A DNA stretch of 64,000 nucleotides from CAWJFP01 sp963842155 (GCA_963842155.1 CAWJFP010000028.1:1-64000); one strand, 5' to 3'; shown: positions 9,782 to 21,051, counted from the first letter of the stretch. Translations and numbers: made by a program. The notes: a model not told the origin generated them from the letters alone.

Positions 9782-10288
9782 GAGCGCTAGTGTATCCCTG
9801 TTTGCCCCTTGCGGGGTTTTTTGCAGCCTGTTACTTCTTGGATTCCAGTAGTTCTGAAAGCCGATGTAGTCGGCCCTTAAATTCGCGAGAATGGTTCGCC
9901 GCAACTCCAGAAAATCGATCATATTCTATTATTGCGTGGTCGATCCACAACGCGCGGAGGTCGCGCCGTGCCGGCGCGTCATCTTCGGCACCAAGCGCGT
10001 CTCCATGCAGGGCACCGCGGCCAGCTGTTCCTGATGGAGGAGATGGAGCCGCGCACCAGATACGACATCAAGTGTGGGGCGTTACCAAGATCAAATGGGC
10101 GGCCTGCGACGCCGAGCTCGGCGGGCTCGAATCGTTCCAGCCCAAAGGCAACGCGGCGCTCGATTTCACCTACGAGTGCGGGGAGTGATCGCGGCGGATT
10201 CGTTGCCGGGATGGAGTGACCGCGCTTTCGCGGTCGCGCAATCCGGGGACTGCCCGTCTATTCCGCACGCTATCCGGCGAATTCGTTT
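9782..10288. other. Unresolved stretch between the isomerase gene and the receptor fragment
   Basis: No gene is reliably readable here. The only coding-like text is on the plus strand at about 10,090-10,188, where the end of a frame reads GVTKIKWAACDAELGGLESF and later FTYECGE before a TGA. A second frame just upstream gives LFLMEEMEPRTRYDIK, so a frameshifted small gene at about 9,960-10,188 is possible. I do not recognise it. Base composition shifts around 9,930, so a further assembly break cannot be excluded. Confidence 0.3.
10218..10235. repeat. Perfect 7-bp hairpin (GACCGCG / CGCGGTC)
   Basis: Seven-base perfect inverted repeat with a CTTT loop, a few bases after the possible small gene ending at 10,188. 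No T-run follows on either side, so it is not a clear intrinsic terminator. Confidence 0.4.
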
Positions 10289-10894
10289 TCAATGGGCGAG
10301 GTGACGGCCGTTGCGCCCCATCGCCGCATATTCGCCATGATCTGCAACCCATGACCTCGCGCAATATTGGTTCCAGATCAAGGTGTTCTCTCGGATATCT
10401 CGAGATTCTGCACGTCGCTGCGTCTTCTGGCCCTCGTAGTTTATGAAGAAGAACAACCGATCTTTCTTGATCGGTCCACCGAAGGTGCCGCCAAAAGTGT
10501 TACAGATCAACTGGCACGGCTTATTCGGAAGTCCCGCGGAGATCTCAGCCGCCTTGTTGAACCAGTTATCGGCATGCCCAAAATTAGTGCGGTTGTATTC
10601 ATAAAGGCTGCCGTGAAGAGTATTGGTCCCGCTCTTAGTGACAAGCGTGACCTGTGCGCCCGAAGAACGTCCGCTGTCTGCGTTGGAGTTCGTTGTGCTG
10701 ACACGAAACTCTTCCACCAATCCAGCGTCGATCGCAGCGCGCCGGTGAACGCGTAACCCTGTCTCTGGTCGTTGTTGTCTACTCCGTCGAGCGTGATGTT
10801 GCCCTGGTCGGAACGAGCGCCATTCACCGCGCCGCTTCTGCTATCTTCGTCGGGATTGGTCGCGCGGGAATTCAAATACACGACGCCCGGTTGC
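10289..10894 (-). CDS. Oar-type TonB-dependent receptor, internal fragment
   Basis: Piece of an outer-membrane beta-barrel receptor of the carboxypeptidase-regulatory-domain/Oar class. The plug domain reads LQPGVVYLNSRATNPDEDSR, NGARSDQGNITLDGVDNNDQ and, after a frame change near 10,715, VEEFRVSTTNSNADSGRSSG and VTLVTKSGTNTLHGSLYEYN, then NTFGGTFGGPIKKDRLFFF. These plug and first-strand motifs are highly conserved in acidobacterial receptors of about 1,000-1,200 residues, so only a small internal part is present. The N-terminal side is cut at the contig join near 10,896. The C-terminal side becomes unreadable below about 10,375, where another break or indel occurs. Confidence 0.9.
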
Positions 10895-10900
10895 AACCGC
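10891..10900. other. Join between two unrelated genomes (probable assembly chimera)
   Basis: Minus-strand receptor sequence is readable up to about 10,894 (RLQPGVVY read inward), and plus-strand ABC-ATPase sequence is readable from about 10,898 (RVLYEGRDITG). Both genes are cut inside conserved domains, with no insertion sequence, integrase or repeat between them. Base composition, error rate and phylum-typical content all change here. Confidence 0.85.
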
Positions 10901-11518
10901 GTCCTCTATGAGGGGCGCGACATCACCGGCATCCGTCCCCATCGCGTGGCGCGGCTCGGCATCGCGCGCACCTTCCAGAACCTGGCCCTCTTCCGCGGCA
11001 TGAGCGTGCTCGACAACATCCTGATGGGCCGCCACATCCACATGCATCCCAGCGCGCTCGCCACCTTCGCCTATTGGTGGTGGGCCGAGCGCGACGAGCT
11101 GGCGCAGCGCCGCCGCGTCGAGGCGGTGATCGATTTCCTCCAGCTCGAGGACGTGCGCGACGAGCCGATCGACGTGGTGCCGCTCGGGCTGCAGAAGCGG
11201 GTCGAGCTCGCCCGCGCGCTCGCCGCCGAGCCGCGCCTTCTCATCCTCGACGAGCCGATGGCGGGGATGAACCAGGAGGAGAAGGAATATATGGCGCGTT
11301 TCATCCTCGACACGCGCGCCGCGCACGGCACCACCATCCTTCTCATCGAGCATCACATGGACGTGGTGGCGAGCCTCTGCGACCGCATGGTGGTGTTGAG
11401 CTACGGCGAGCGGATCGCGGAGGGCGCGCCCGCGGCCGTGCTCGCGGAGGAGGCGGTCGTGCTCGCTTATCTCGGCCCCGGCCATCGCCGAGCCAAAAAC
11501 GAGCAAAATGTCGCCTGA
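10895..11518 (+). CDS. livG: Branched-chain-type ABC transporter ATP-binding protein (LivG family), 5'-truncated
   Basis: Cytoplasmic ATPase of a hydrophobic-amino-acid-type (HAAT) importer. The readable part begins RVLYEGRDITGIRPHRVAR and includes the Q-loop ARTFQN, the LivG-specific MSVLDNILMG region, Walker B LLILDEPMAGM with the catalytic Glu, and the H-loop IEHHMDVV. The Walker A loop and roughly the first 60 residues are missing because the contig join falls just upstream. The ABC signature is atypical: LGLQKRVELARAL replaces the usual LSYGQQR. Its stop overlaps the start of the acyl-CoA synthetase by 11 bases, so it is the first visible gene of the operon running to 17,518. The transported compound is probably a carboxylic acid, as a ligase is embedded in the operon (inference). 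Confidence 0.9.
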   Translation, partial: NRVLYEGRDITGIRPHRVARLGIARTFQNLALFRGMSVLDNILMGRHIHMHPSALATFAYWWWAERDELAQRRRVEAVIDFLQLEDVRDEPIDVVPLGLQKRVELARALAAEPRLLILDEPMAGMNQEEKEYMARFILDTRAAHGTTILLIEHHMDVVASLCDRMVVLSYGERIAEGAPAAVLAEEAVVLAYLGPGHRRAKNEQNVA

Positions 11519-13463
11519 GAGCGCCACCCTCGCGCGCCGCAAGCCGTCCGCGGCGGCCTTGGCGCAAGCGGGCGAAGGCGACACGCTCCTGACACTCCTC
11601 GCGCGCAATGCCGAGACCCATCCCCATCGCGTCGCCTGGCGCGAGCGCGATCTCGGCATCTGGCAGGAATATGACTGGGCGCAGGTGCTGGACGAGGTGC
11701 TGGCCGCGGCCGCGGGGCTGGAGGCGCTCGGCTTCGCGGCCAGCGAGCCGCTGCTCGTCATCGGCGACAACCGGCCGCGGCTCTATTTCGCCATGCTGGC
11801 GGCGGCCGCCTTGCGCGGCTTCCCCTCGCCCGTCTATCCCGAGATGCCGCCGGCAGAGCTCGAGCATTTCAGCCGCAGCGAGGGCGCGCGCTTCGCCATG
11901 GCCGAGGACCAGGAGCAGGTCGACAAGCTGATCGAGCTGCGCGCGCGCACCGGCCGGCCCGAGACCATCATCTACGACGATCCGCGCGGGCTGGAGATTT
12001 ACCAGGAGCCGGGGCTGGTCGATTACGCGGACCTCCTGGCGCGCGGGCGCGAGCGGCTGGCCGCGACCCCCGGCCTCGCGCGCGCGCTCGTCGAGCGCGC
12101 CAAGCCCGACGACGGCGTGGTGCTGCTCCATTCCTCCGGCACGACGGGCGCGCCCAAGGGCGTGCTGTTGAAGCATCGCCGGCTCCTCGCCGCCATCCGC
12201 AACGCCGCCGCCGCCGATTATTTCGGCGAGGGCGAGGAATATGTCGCCTATCTGCCGATCGCCTGGGTGGGCGATTTCGTCTTCTCGGTGGTGGCGGCGA
12301 TCGCGCTGCGCTTCACCGTGAGCATTCCCGAGCGCCAGGAGACCGTGCTCAGGAACCTGCGCGAGGTGGCGCCCACGCTCTATTTCGCCTCGCCCCGCAG
12401 CTGGGACGGGCTGTTGACGCGCATCCAGGTGGGCATCGCCGAATCGACGCCGCTCAAGCGCCGCCTCTTCGATTATTTCATGAAGCTCGCCATCGCCATG
12501 GAGCGGCGCAGCCTCGCGGGCCAACGCGCGAGCATGGCGCAGCGGCTCCTGCGGCGGCTCGGCGAGACCCTGATCTACGGCCCGCTCAAGGACCATCTCG
12601 GGCTCAGCCGGGCGCGGCGCTCCTTCACCGCGGGCGAGGCCATCGGCGAGGACACCTTCCTCTTCTTCCGCGCCCTCGGGCTCGATCTCAAGCAGTTCTA
12701 CGGCCAAACCGAGAATTGCGCGCTCACCGCCGCGCAGCAGAGCGGCGAGGTGCGCCTCCATACCGTGGGCAAGCCGTTGCCCGGCATCGAGATCCGCATC
12801 GCCGAGAACGGCGAGATCCTGATCCGCGGCGAGAGCGTCTTCGACGGCTATTTCAACGACGAGGCGGCGACCGCGCGCGCGCTCGCGCAAGGCTGGCTCC
12901 ATAGCGGCGACGCCGGCTATCTCGAGCCCGACGGGCAGCTTGTGGTGCTGGGCCGGGTCGGCGAGGTGGTGCATACCAAGGGCGGCGAGCGCTTCATCCC
13001 CGCCTATATCGAGAACCGCATCAAGTTCAGCTCCTACGTGCGCGACGTCTGCGTGCTGGGGGCGGGGCGCGAGCGGCTGGCCGCCCTCGTCTGCGTCGAC
13101 GAGGAGGCGGTCGGCCATTGGGCGCAGGTCAACGACGTGCCCTACAGCTCCTATGCCGAGCTGTCGCAGAAGCCCGAGGTGCAGGCCCTCGTCGCCCAGG
13201 TGCTGCGCCATGTCAACGAGGTGCTGCCGCCGGCCTTGAAGCTCGCCCGCTTCGTCGACCTGCCCAAGCCCTTCGATCCCGACGACGGCGAGGTCACGCG
13301 CACGCGAAAGCTGCGCCGCAACGTGATCGAGGAGCATTACGGCGCGGTGATCGAGGCGATCTATCGCGGCGCGCGGAGCCTCGATTTCGAGACCCCGATC
13401 ACCTACGAGAGCGGCGCCGCCGGGCTTCTGCGCCGCACCCTCGTCGTCGCGGACCTCGATTGA
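11508..13463 (+). CDS. Long-chain acyl-CoA synthetase-type AMP-dependent ligase
   Basis: 651-residue ANL-superfamily adenylating enzyme that activates a carboxylic acid to its CoA thioester via an acyl-AMP. The P-loop LLHSSGTTGAPKGV lies at residues 205-218, followed by the A5 motif FYGQTENCALT, the A7 aspartate in LHSGDAGYLEPDG, the A8 hinge LGRVGE, and a C-terminal lysine region (TRTRKLRRN). The extra insertions place it with FAA1/FadD15-like synthetases rather than short FadD types. ATG at 11,508 overlaps livG, and its stop is two bases before the LivH-type start, so it is translationally coupled inside an importer operon. Such ligases inside HAAT operons usually activate the imported acid, for example an aromatic or medium/long-chain acid. 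The actual substrate is unknown. Confidence 0.88.
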   Translation: MSPESATLARRKPSAAALAQAGEGDTLLTLLARNAETHPHRVAWRERDLGIWQEYDWAQVLDEVLAAAAGLEALGFAASEPLLVIGDNRPRLYFAMLAAAALRGFPSPVYPEMPPAELEHFSRSEGARFAMAEDQEQVDKLIELRARTGRPETIIYDDPRGLEIYQEPGLVDYADLLARGRERLAATPGLARALVERAKPDDGVVLLHSSGTTGAPKGVLLKHRRLLAAIRNAAAADYFGEGEEYVAYLPIAWVGDFVFSVVAAIALRFTVSIPERQETVLRNLREVAPTLYFASPRSWDGLLTRIQVGIAESTPLKRRLFDYFMKLAIAMERRSLAGQRASMAQRLLRRLGETLIYGPLKDHLGLSRARRSFTAGEAIGEDTFLFFRALGLDLKQFYGQTENCALTAAQQSGEVRLHTVGKPLPGIEIRIAENGEILIRGESVFDGYFNDEAATARALAQGWLHSGDAGYLEPDGQLVVLGRVGEVVHTKGGERFIPAYIENRIKFSSYVRDVCVLGAGRERLAALVCVDEEAVGHWAQVNDVPYSSYAELSQKPEVQALVAQVLRHVNEVLPPALKLARFVDLPKPFDPDDGEVTRTRKLRRNVIEEHYGAVIEAIYRGARSLDFETPITYESGAAGLLRRTLVVADLD

Positions 13464-13465
13464 CC

Positions 13466-14353
13466 ATGGACCTCTTCTATCTCGCCGAGCTGGCGATCAA
13501 CGGCGCGCTCATCGGGCTCATGTACGCGCTGGTGGCGCTCGGCATCGTGCTCATCTTCAAGGCCTCGGGCGTCGCCAACCTGGCGCAGGGGGCGCTGGCC
13601 ATGCTGGGCGCCTATCTCGTCTGGTGGATCGCCGCGTCGCTCGGCCTGCCGGTCTGGGCCGCCATCCCGCTCGGCGTCGTCGCCATGTTCTATATCGGGC
13701 GCGGGCTCGAGCGGGTGGCGCTGCGGCGGATGGTGGGCCAGCCGGTGATCATGATCATCATGCTCACCCTCGGCCTCGAGATCCTGCTGCGCGGGCTCGC
13801 CCCGGCCCTCTGGGGCACCACCTTGAAGCGCCTCGATATCGGCATCGACCAGGCGCCGCTCTTCCTCGGCCCCATCCTCGTCAACCGCGCTTATCTGGTG
13901 GGCGGTGTGGTGGCGCTGGTGCTGATCGGCCTCGCGCTCTTGTTCTTCACGTCGCGCCAGGGCGTGCTGCTGCGCGCCGTGTCGGACGATCAGCTCGCCG
14001 CCTGGTCGGTCGGCATCCCGGTCGAGCGCGCGATCGGCGTCTCCTGGGGCCTGGCCGGCGTGGCGGCCGTCTCGGCCGGGCTGCTCTGGGGCTCGGTGCA
14101 GGGCGTCGACTGGACCCTCTCGCTCCTCCTCGTCAAGGCGCTCGCTGTCGCGATCCTGGGCGGGCTCGATTCCATTCCCGGCGTGCTGGTGGCGGGGCTC
14201 GTCGTCGGCATCCTCGAGAACGTCATTCCCGGCTATGCCGATCCCCTCGTCGGCGGCGGCAGCCGCGACGTGGTGGCCTCGGCGCTCATCCTCCTCACCA
14301 TCCTCGTCCGCCCCTTCGGCCTCTTCGGGCGCGCGGACATCGAACGGGTCTAG
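13466..14353 (+). CDS. livH: Branched-chain-type ABC transporter permease (LivH family)
   Basis: 295-residue inner-membrane permease. ATG at 13,466 follows the synthetase stop after two bases. The N-terminus (LAELAINGALIGLMYALVAL) and GVANLAQGALAMLGAYL are hallmark LivH segments; about eight hydrophobic spans are visible, with GVLLRAVSDDQLAAWSVGIP as the cytoplasmic coupling (EAA-like) loop and AVAILGGLDSIPGVLVAGL near the end. It pairs with the LivM-type permease that starts three bases after its stop. No disruption seen. Confidence 0.93.
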   Translation: MDLFYLAELAINGALIGLMYALVALGIVLIFKASGVANLAQGALAMLGAYLVWWIAASLGLPVWAAIPLGVVAMFYIGRGLERVALRRMVGQPVIMIIMLTLGLEILLRGLAPALWGTTLKRLDIGIDQAPLFLGPILVNRAYLVGGVVALVLIGLALLFFTSRQGVLLRAVSDDQLAAWSVGIPVERAIGVSWGLAGVAAVSAGLLWGSVQGVDWTLSLLLVKALAVAILGGLDSIPGVLVAGLVVGILENVIPGYADPLVGGGSRDVVASALILLTILVRPFGLFGRADIERV

Positions 14354-14356
14354 CCG

Positions 14357-15429
14357 ATGTTCTACCGCCTCGCCGGCATCCGTCACCGCAGCTACGCCGC
14401 CGACCGCGCGATCTGGCCGGTGCCCTTCGACCGCGCGCTGGTCGGGCTCCTCCTCGCCTTCGCGCTGGCCGCCCCCTTTCTTCTCTCCGAGCTCTATTTC
14501 ACCAGCTACCTCCTGCCCTGGATCATCTGGGTGACGGCGGCGCTCGGGCTCAATCTGCTGATGGGCTGGGCGGGGCAGATCCATCTCGGCTACGCGGCGG
14601 TGATGGCGATCGGCGCCTACACGACGATCCATGCCGTGCGCGGCGGCATCCCCTTCGAGCTCGCTCTGCTCCTGGGCGGGCTCGCCAGCGCCGTGATCGG
14701 GCTCGTCTTCGGTTTCGCCGCCTTGCGCGTGAAGGGGCTCTACCTCGCCATCAGCACGCTCGCCATGCAATATCTCGTCGATTGGGTGATCAACCATGTG
14801 ACGGCGATCAGCGGCGGCAGCCAAGCGACCCTGCAGGCGCCGCGCTTCCGCCTGCTCGGCTTCCCGATCGAGAGCAATATCGGGCGCTACTACCTGGCGC
14901 TCGCGATCTGTCTCCTCGTCACCTCCTTCATGCTCAATGTCAGGCGCACCAGCTTCGGGCGCGCGCTCGCCGCCGTGCGCGAGAAGGACTTCGCCGCCGC
15001 GGTGATCGGCGTCGACCCCTTCTATTTCAAGCTGCTCGCCTTCTGGTGCAGCTCGTTCCTCGGCGGCGTCACCGGCGCCATCCTCGCCTTCTGCTACTAC
15101 CAGGCGGTGACGCCCGAGCAGTTCAATCTCGACGTCTCGATCCAGGCCGTGGCAATGGTGATCGTGGGCGGCATGGGGAGCGTGATCGGCAGCTATCTCG
15201 GCGCCGCGCTGGTGCTGCTGGCGCCCATCCTGCTCAACAATCTGGTGCAGGGGCTCGCCCAGGTCTCTCTCTCTCGCTGCGCGAGGAGCTGCTGACGCAT
15301 ATCCCGCTCATCCTCTATGGTGGGCTGATCACGGGCTTTCTCTTGTTCGAGCCGCTGGGCTTGGCCAAGGTCTACGACAACCTCCGCAATTATTTCCTGG
15401 TCTGGCCGTTCCGCCATGCCCGGCAATAG
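14357..15429 (+). CDS. livM: Branched-chain-type ABC transporter permease (LivM family), frameshifted near its end
   Basis: Second permease of the importer, roughly 355 residues when repaired. It shows LGLNLLMGWAGQIHLGYAAV (the LivM signature), RVKGLYLAISTLAMQYLVDW, GRALAAVREKDFAAAVIGVD (coupling loop) and GGMGSVIGSYLGAALV. The frame from 14,357 stops at 15,295, but the expected C-terminus (LREELLTHIPLILYGGLITG through VWPFRHARQ) continues in another frame to a TAG at 15,429. The slip coincides with a CT-dinucleotide run at about 15,265-15,276, which points to a repeat-length error in the sequence. A genuine length variant cannot be excluded. The ligand-binding protein gene follows after 45 bases. 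Confidence 0.9.
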
Positions 15430-15474
15430 CGGGGGCGCTTTCAAGGGAGAGGCAACCAAGGAAGGAGCACGACA

Positions 15475-16728
15475 ATGCTGAGGGAATTGAAGGCAGTCTC
15501 GCTCGCTGCAGCGCTCGTGGCGGCGGCGGCCGCGCCGGCGCTGGCGCAGGACAAGGCGCCGATCAAGGTCGGCACCGCGCTCGACTTCACCGCGGTCTAC
15601 ACCTTCGTGACGGCCGAGTACTCGCAAGGCCAGCGCGACTATGTCAGCCTGCTCAACGCGCGCGGCGGCATCAACGGCCACCCGGTCCAGATCGACGTGA
15701 GCGACACGGGCAACCAGCCCCAACGCGGCATCGAGGCCTATGAGCGCTACAAGAACGAGGGGGCGGTGCTGGTCGATTTCCTCAGCACGCCCGTCTCGCG
15801 CGCCATCGTGCCCCGTGCGCTCGCCGACGGCGTCTGCCTCATGACCATGTTCCATGGCCGCTCCGACGCGGCCGACGGCAGCGTCTTCCCCGATGTCTTT
15901 CCGCTGTCGCCGAACTATTGGTCGCAGGCGACGGTGATCGTGAAATACATCTCCGACCAGGAGAAGGGCGACCTCAAGGGCAAGAAGATCGCGCTCGTCG
16001 GCATCGATTCGCCCTTCGGCAAGGAGCCCCTCCCGGTCTTCGAGGAGCTCGCCAAGCGGCTCGGCTACGAGTTCAGCTTCTTTCCCTACCCCTCGCCCGG
16101 CAACGAGCAATCGGGCGTCTGGACGCAAGTGCGCCGCTTCGCGCCCGACTGGACGATCCTCTGGGGCGCCGGCGGCGGCCAGTCCGTCGCCGTCCGCGAG
16201 GCGATCCGCAACGGCATGAAGCTCGACCATGTCGCCTCGGTGATCTGGCTTTCCGAGACCGACATGAACGTGGTCGGCGCCGACCAGGCCAAGGGCATCC
16301 TGCGCTTCGAGGGCGTGGCCTACGGCAAGGACGTGGCCGCGATCCAGGCGATCACCGAGGGCGTCATCGCCAAAGGCAAGGGCGCCGGGGCGGCCGAGAA
16401 GGTGGGCAGCACCTATTACAATATCGGCGTCGCCGGGATGGAGATCTTCGCCGCGGCCGCGAAGCTCGCGCTCGACAAGGAAGGCGAGCCATTGACCTCG
16501 GCCAAGCTCAAGAAGGGGCTGGAGAGCCTCAAGGACTTCAAGGCGGACGGCCTCCTGCCGGGGATCACCGTCACGCCCGAGGACCATCAGGGCGGCGGCC
16601 AGGGCCGCATCGCGCAATGGGACGGCGTCGGCTGGGTCGCCAAGACCGGTTGGTACGCGGCCTATCAGGACATCGTCTGGGACCTCGTGAAGAAGAGCGC
16701 GGAGAGCTTCAAGAACTCCGGAAAATAG
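15475..16728 (+). CDS. Periplasmic ligand-binding protein of the HAAT importer (LivK-like)
   Basis: 417-residue type I periplasmic binding protein (Peripla_BP_6). A Sec signal (residues 1-23; basic start, hydrophobic core, cleavage at ALA-Q) precedes KAPIKVGTALDFTAVYTFVT, the first strand of the ligand domain. Two Rossmann-like lobes follow, with GKKIALVGIDSPFGKEPLPV at the second lobe. A strong ribosome-binding site (AAGGAAGGAGC) lies 7-8 bases before the ATG. Members of this subfamily next to acyl-CoA ligases bind aromatic or short-chain acids rather than leucine; the ligand here is not known. The ATPase gene starts seven bases downstream. Confidence 0.92.
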   Translation: MLRELKAVSLAAALVAAAAAPALAQDKAPIKVGTALDFTAVYTFVTAEYSQGQRDYVSLLNARGGINGHPVQIDVSDTGNQPQRGIEAYERYKNEGAVLVDFLSTPVSRAIVPRALADGVCLMTMFHGRSDAADGSVFPDVFPLSPNYWSQATVIVKYISDQEKGDLKGKKIALVGIDSPFGKEPLPVFEELAKRLGYEFSFFPYPSPGNEQSGVWTQVRRFAPDWTILWGAGGGQSVAVREAIRNGMKLDHVASVIWLSETDMNVVGADQAKGILRFEGVAYGKDVAAIQAITEGVIAKGKGAGAAEKVGSTYYNIGVAGMEIFAAAAKLALDKEGEPLTSAKLKKGLESLKDFKADGLLPGITVTPEDHQGGGQGRIAQWDGVGWVAKTGWYAAYQDIVWDLVKKSAESFKNSGK

Positions 16729-16735
16729 CTCCTCC

Positions 16736-17518
<783 letters not shown>

Positions 17519-17541
17519 GCTGGTGGCTTGCAACTCTCCCC

Positions 17542-17565
17542 CTCCCCCACGCGGTGGTGGGGGAG
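17542..17565. repeat. Palindromic element, 9-bp stem (CTCCCCCAC / GTGGGGGAG)
   Basis: Perfect nine-base inverted repeat with a six-base loop in the convergent gap between livF and the sigma-factor gene. No T-run follows on the plus strand. It resembles the short extragenic CCCTCCCCC palindromes dispersed in alphaproteobacteria and may help end the liv transcript. Confidence 0.55.
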
Positions 17566-17621
17566 AAAAGAAAGCTTGTGCGTGAAATCGCGCGCAGGCG
17601 ATTTCCCGCCGGCGCAAGCGT

Positions 17622-17647
17622 CAAAAAAAGCCCCGCCGAAGCGGGGC
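17622..17647 (-). terminator. Intrinsic terminator of the sigma-factor gene
   Basis: Read on the minus strand: a GCCCCGC stem, TTCG tetraloop, GCGGGGC stem and then seven T residues. It starts 33 bases after the sigma-factor stop codon. Confidence 0.9.
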
Positions 17648-17679
17648 CTTTCAATAGGGCGCGGGTGCTACCGTCGACG

Positions 17680-19506
<1,827 letters not shown>

Positions 19507-19965
19507 CCAGGTTCAATCGGGATCGCAAAACAAAGTTGCGTCGAATGCTCGCTCGTCTACCGACGCCGCCCGGCGATCGGATAAATCCGCTCCGGCCCCC
19601 GGCGCGATAGCGAAATTGCCGCGCTCGCGTCCCGAAGGGCCGCCGCAATCTCGCAAGCGACGGTTACCACACCGCCCCCGCGCGACGCACCCGGGGCTTA
19701 CCAGTTACGCATTTTACCGGAATGTGTCTGGCCCAAGTAAACATTTCGGCGGGGAGAATCAAGCAGCTTGTCGGAGCCCTAAGCGCGAGAAATCTACTAT
19801 AGCATTGCGTTTGGTGCATGGCAATTGAATTTTACCCTCCGAAAATGGACTGGCTGGCCGGGCCGCATACATCCAGCGGGTAAATATAGTCGCGTACGTT
19901 ATTGTTTTTGCTACTTAAATTATATTACCGCCAATTTGGCTACGGCGGCTGGCAGGCTTCCGACC
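19507..19965. other. 459-base intergenic region between the sigma-factor start and a DUF2252 gene end
   Basis: No gene is seen. The half next to the sigma-factor start must hold its promoter and leader. The stretch at about 19,790-19,950 is markedly AT-rich for this genome, with several short A/T runs, but I find no convincing hexamer pair, hairpin with T-run, or tRNA. Confidence 0.4.
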
Positions 19966-21051
19966 TTAGCGCCTGGCGCGCCATTGCTTCCAGTCGGCGA
20001 TGGTGGCCTCGGCCATGCGCTTGGCGGCGGCGAGCAGCCATTTGCGGGGACGCTGCCTCAAGTCGGCGCGCACCGCCGGAATCGCCGCGCGGCTGCCGAG
20101 ATGGAGATTGGCCGTCTCGCGCCCCATGGCCTCGAGCAGCCGCAGCTCGTCGCGGATCTTCGGCAGCATGGCGAGCTCGATGCGCGAGCAATCCGGCCCG
20201 AGCCGCCGCACCAGCCAGCGTCCGGTGATGACGTAGTAGGGGTCCTGGCAGCGCACCGCGCGTTCGAGAACCTCCTCGCAATGAAGCTTGCTCTCCGGCT
20301 TGCCGAGCGCCCAGCCGTAGGCCGAGGGCAGCTCGAGCTTCGCTTCGCGCGCGAGATAGGCGCCGCCAAGGGTGGTGAGCGCGACGAAGCGGGGCCGCCC
20401 GAGGCTGCCGACGCCGGCGATGCGGTGCTTCACGCGGAAGGGCGCCTTGCGCTGGGGCAGATGGTCGGCCAGCAAGCGACGTATCCGCGCCGGCGCCGCG
20501 ACGGGCTTGGCCGCCGCCATCTTGGTCCAATATTTCACCGGGTCGCGCTCCTCCGAGAGCGCCGCGGCGCGGAGAGCGGGATGGTCCTCCTCGAGCACGA
20601 AGGCGGCGCCGCCATTGGCGAACTGATCGGCATAGCCTGCGAGGATCGCCTTGCACGCCGCCTTCGGCGGCGTGAAGAGCTGCTGCTCGCGCCAGGCGAG
20701 AAGCGCGCTCGTCGCGAGCCGCACCAGGTCGATCGTGTAGGGCATGGTGGCCGCTTCGTCTACGTCGTTGACGCCCCAGACGAGGCGGCCCTCGGCATCG
20801 CGCCAGGTGCCGAAATTCTCCACGTGGAGGTCGCCCACCGCGAGCAGCCGCGGCGCGTGCGCGAGCTCGGCGCAGTGCTTGTGCCACACCGGGACCCAGC
20901 GATAGAACGTGCCGCGCAGAAGGCTGAAGGGATCCGCCGCCATGAGGCGATGCTTGAGGGCGAGATCGCCGCGCACCAGCTCGAGCTTCATGGCGCCGAG
21001 CTCTTGCCGCAGCCAGCGCTCATAGGCCTTAGTGGCCTCGACCAGGTTCAA
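19966..21051 (-). CDS. DUF2252 family protein
   Basis: 361-residue cytoplasmic protein of the DUF2252 family, which has a distant protein-kinase-like/phosphotransferase fold and no settled function. The family core is visible: GDLHVENFGTWRDAEGRLVW and NDVDEA with the conserved His and Asp residues, LVRLATSALLAW, and a C-terminal region HLGSRAAIPAVRADL. Members are usually 380-460 residues, so this one is slightly short. It stands alone between the sigma-factor promoter region and a convergently placed thioesterase cluster, so context gives no hint. Confidence 0.82.
   Translation of the reverse strand: MNLVEATKAYERWLRQELGAMKLELVRGDLALKHRLMAADPFSLLRGTFYRWVPVWHKHCAELAHAPRLLAVGDLHVENFGTWRDAEGRLVWGVNDVDEAATMPYTIDLVRLATSALLAWREQQLFTPPKAACKAILAGYADQFANGGAAFVLEEDHPALRAAALSEERDPVKYWTKMAAAKPVAAPARIRRLLADHLPQRKAPFRVKHRIAGVGSLGRPRFVALTTLGGAYLAREAKLELPSAYGWALGKPESKLHCEEVLERAVRCQDPYYVITGRWLVRRLGPDCSRIELAMLPKIRDELRLLEAMGRETANLHLGSRAAIPAVRADLRQRPRKWLLAAAKRMAEATIADWKQWRARR

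Noticed and set aside
10895..11518. Horizontal transfer of livG into an acidobacterium as an explanation of the join
   Set aside because: No integrase, transposase, tRNA or repeat at the point, both genes cut in mid-domain, and the remaining 53 kb is a coherent core alphaproteobacterial segment with ribosomal genes.
11343..13337. A 664-codon open frame on the minus strand opposite the acyl-CoA synthetase
   Set aside because: High third-position GC on the plus strand keeps the mirrored frame free of stops. Its translation is low-complexity (His/Gly/Arg/Ala/Leu) with no motif, whereas the plus-strand frame has every ligase motif.
13403..14824. A 473-codon minus-strand frame opposite livH/livM
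   Set aside because: Consists mostly of Asp/Glu/His/Arg runs, the mirror of membrane-span codons; not a real protein.
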